Part shown: positions 5,668-6,540 of the stretch, in pieces
Layout of the letters: every line of letters starts with the position of its first letter
Numbering within the stretch: position 1 is the first letter of the stretch
NCBI GenBank assembly: GCA_026415985.1
Contig: JAOAGA010000034.1
Coordinates: 11,004 to 17,543, forward strand
DNA from: Pseudomonadota bacterium
GTDB lineage: Bacteria; CALINM01
Length of the DNA stretch: 6,540 nucleotides
Direction: 5' to 3'
Program-made: the position numbers and the translations under genes
Notes under the pieces: model-generated
Seen by the model: the letters and a program-made list of their open reading frames with translations, nothing else
Database searches by the model: none
Told to the model about the DNA's origin: nothing

Positions 5668-6540
5668 TTAAAACTACTCCTTAAGCTTGAATAGAAGCTA
5701 AAGGCAGTTCTTTCATTTTTATTATTTCTTAATTGTTCCATATTTAAGAGCGAAATCTCTTCTATTATTTTGTCTGATCTGTCAAAGGAGTTTATTCTCA
5801 AAAAATCAGGGTTAAGGTTGTCGGTCTTTTGGTATTCGTAGAAGGGACCATTAATATCAAGCTTTAAACTCACTGGCAGTTCTTTTTTGTCTATAAATGT
5901 CAGAAAGACTCTTTTATTATTAAACTCCTTCTGAAATAATATCACTGCCTTAAGAATGGCCTTTTTGTTATCTATCTCCCCTTCGTAACCCTTTGTATAG
6001 GTAGTTCCAAACTTTATACTTTCCCTGAAATTCCATTTTTTACCTAACATGGACAGGGGAACAAGGGTAATATCCTCTCTGAATTTACAAACCTTCTGTT
6101 CAAAAAACATTGGAAAGTCTTCCTCTCCTCCCTGATTTATTAAAATAGCATTTCGAGGAAGCATAGCCATTTTTGATTTTGTAAAGTTATAACTTTTATG
6201 ACTAAATTTCGTTAGCTCAAAATTAAACAGGTAATTTTTCAAGTTAACCAAGAGTCCTATTGTTATTATCCCTATCAGAATTATCTGGAATGGTTTTTTC
6301 AGATAGTAAAGAGATTCACCTGCAGTGTAGGCAAGAATAAAGTAAACCGGTAAAAAGAATGGGCTATAGGTTATATACATCTTTTCTGGTTCAATCTCAT
6401 CATAACCAAGCAAAATAACGACAAGAACCGAATAACAAAGGATTATAAAGATATTCTTAATAAAAAGGTTTCTGTTTTTCAAAAAGACAATTATTAATGC
6501 AAGAAAGGCAATAAGAGAGTTTAATATCCCTATCTCATAT
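5664..6540 (-). CDS. DUF2723-like multi-pass membrane protein (partial, C-terminal 291 residues)
   Basis: The frame is open to the right edge, so this is the C-terminal part of a longer protein. The TTG at 6482 should not be taken as its start, because the residues before it (EIGILNSLIAFLALIIVFL) form a membrane helix. Counting from the window edge, hydrophobic helices lie at about 5-20, 28-45, 57-78 and 84-100, followed by a soluble tail. The tail contains AMLPRNAILINQGGEEDFPMFFEQ at 125-148, then FREDITLVPLSML at 153-165 and a Trp at 169. This resembles DUF2723 proteins (protein O-mannosyltransferase-like, related to TMEM260), where a strand ending in N/G-G-D-n-D-x-F-P is followed by R-x-D-V-x-V-V-N-x-S-L-L. 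By that resemblance it may be a GT-C sugar transferase acting outside the membrane. The catalytic N-terminal loops are not in view, so function is inferred only from the tail. It is separated from the next large gene by 83 bases. Confidence 0.65.
   Translation of the reverse strand, partial: YEIGILNSLIAFLALIIVFLKNRNLFIKNIFIILCYSVLVVILLGYDEIEPEKMYITYSPFFLPVYFILAYTAGESLYYLKKPFQIILIGIITIGLLVNLKNYLFNFELTKFSHKSYNFTKSKMAMLPRNAILINQGGEEDFPMFFEQKVCKFREDITLVPLSMLGKKWNFRESIKFGTTYTKGYEGEIDNKKAILKAVILFQKEFNNKRVFLTFIDKKELPVSLKLDINGPFYEYQKTDNLNPDFLRINSFDRSDKIIEEISLLNMEQLRNNKNERTAFSFYSSLRSSFK

Noticed and set aside
6480-6482. TTG at 6482 as the start of the DUF2723-like gene
   Set aside because: The frame stays open to the window edge and the upstream codons form a hydrophobic helix, so the gene continues beyond the window.
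1-6540. CRISPR arrays, insertion sequences, tRNA or rRNA genes, intrinsic terminators
   Set aside because: No spaced direct repeats, transposase motifs, tRNA cloverleaf or G+C-rich hairpin with U-tract was found on reading both strands.

Overview
This window is a compact, entirely minus-strand block of cell-surface glycosylation genes from an A+T-rich genome (roughly two-thirds A+T by eye). Genes are tightly packed, with overlaps of 8 to 23 bases. Three consecutive genes start with TTG behind strong purine-rich ribosome binding sites. The gene set (DUF2723-like membrane protein, GtrB/DPM1-like glycosyltransferase, DUF2304, RmlC-type epimerase, STT3) suits a bacterium, perhaps a thermophilic or candidate-phylum lineage of the WOR-3 kind. 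That placement is a guess from gene content and protein style, and an archaeal origin is not formally excluded.

In transcription order (right to left): (1) 6540-5664, the C-terminal part of a large multi-pass membrane protein resembling DUF2723/GT-C proteins, with its start outside the window. (2) 5663-5581, a short gap holding a possible 17-codon ORF, a hairpin and a candidate extended -10 promoter. (3) 5580-4630, a membrane-anchored family 2 glycosyltransferase. (4) 4652-2535, an STT3/AglB/PglB-type oligosaccharyltransferase with a divergent WWDYG motif. (5) 2542-1856, a soluble polyprenyl-phosphate sugar synthase-like GT2. (6) 1863-1522, a small DUF2304 membrane protein. (7) 1521-1444, a gap with a second candidate extended -10 element. 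(8) 1443-514, a GtrB/DPM1-like GT2 with two C-terminal membrane helices. (9) 527-1, an RmlC-type dTDP-4-dehydrorhamnose 3,5-epimerase whose last residues lie outside the window.

A coherent reading is a protein or surface glycosylation locus. The RmlC-type enzyme would help make a deoxyhexose nucleotide sugar. The DPM1-like enzymes would load sugars onto a polyprenyl phosphate carrier, the anchored GT2 would extend the lipid-linked glycan, and STT3 would transfer the glycan to asparagines outside the membrane. No RNA gene, CRISPR array, mobile element or obvious intrinsic terminator was seen, and no stretch over 300 bases lacks a gene.
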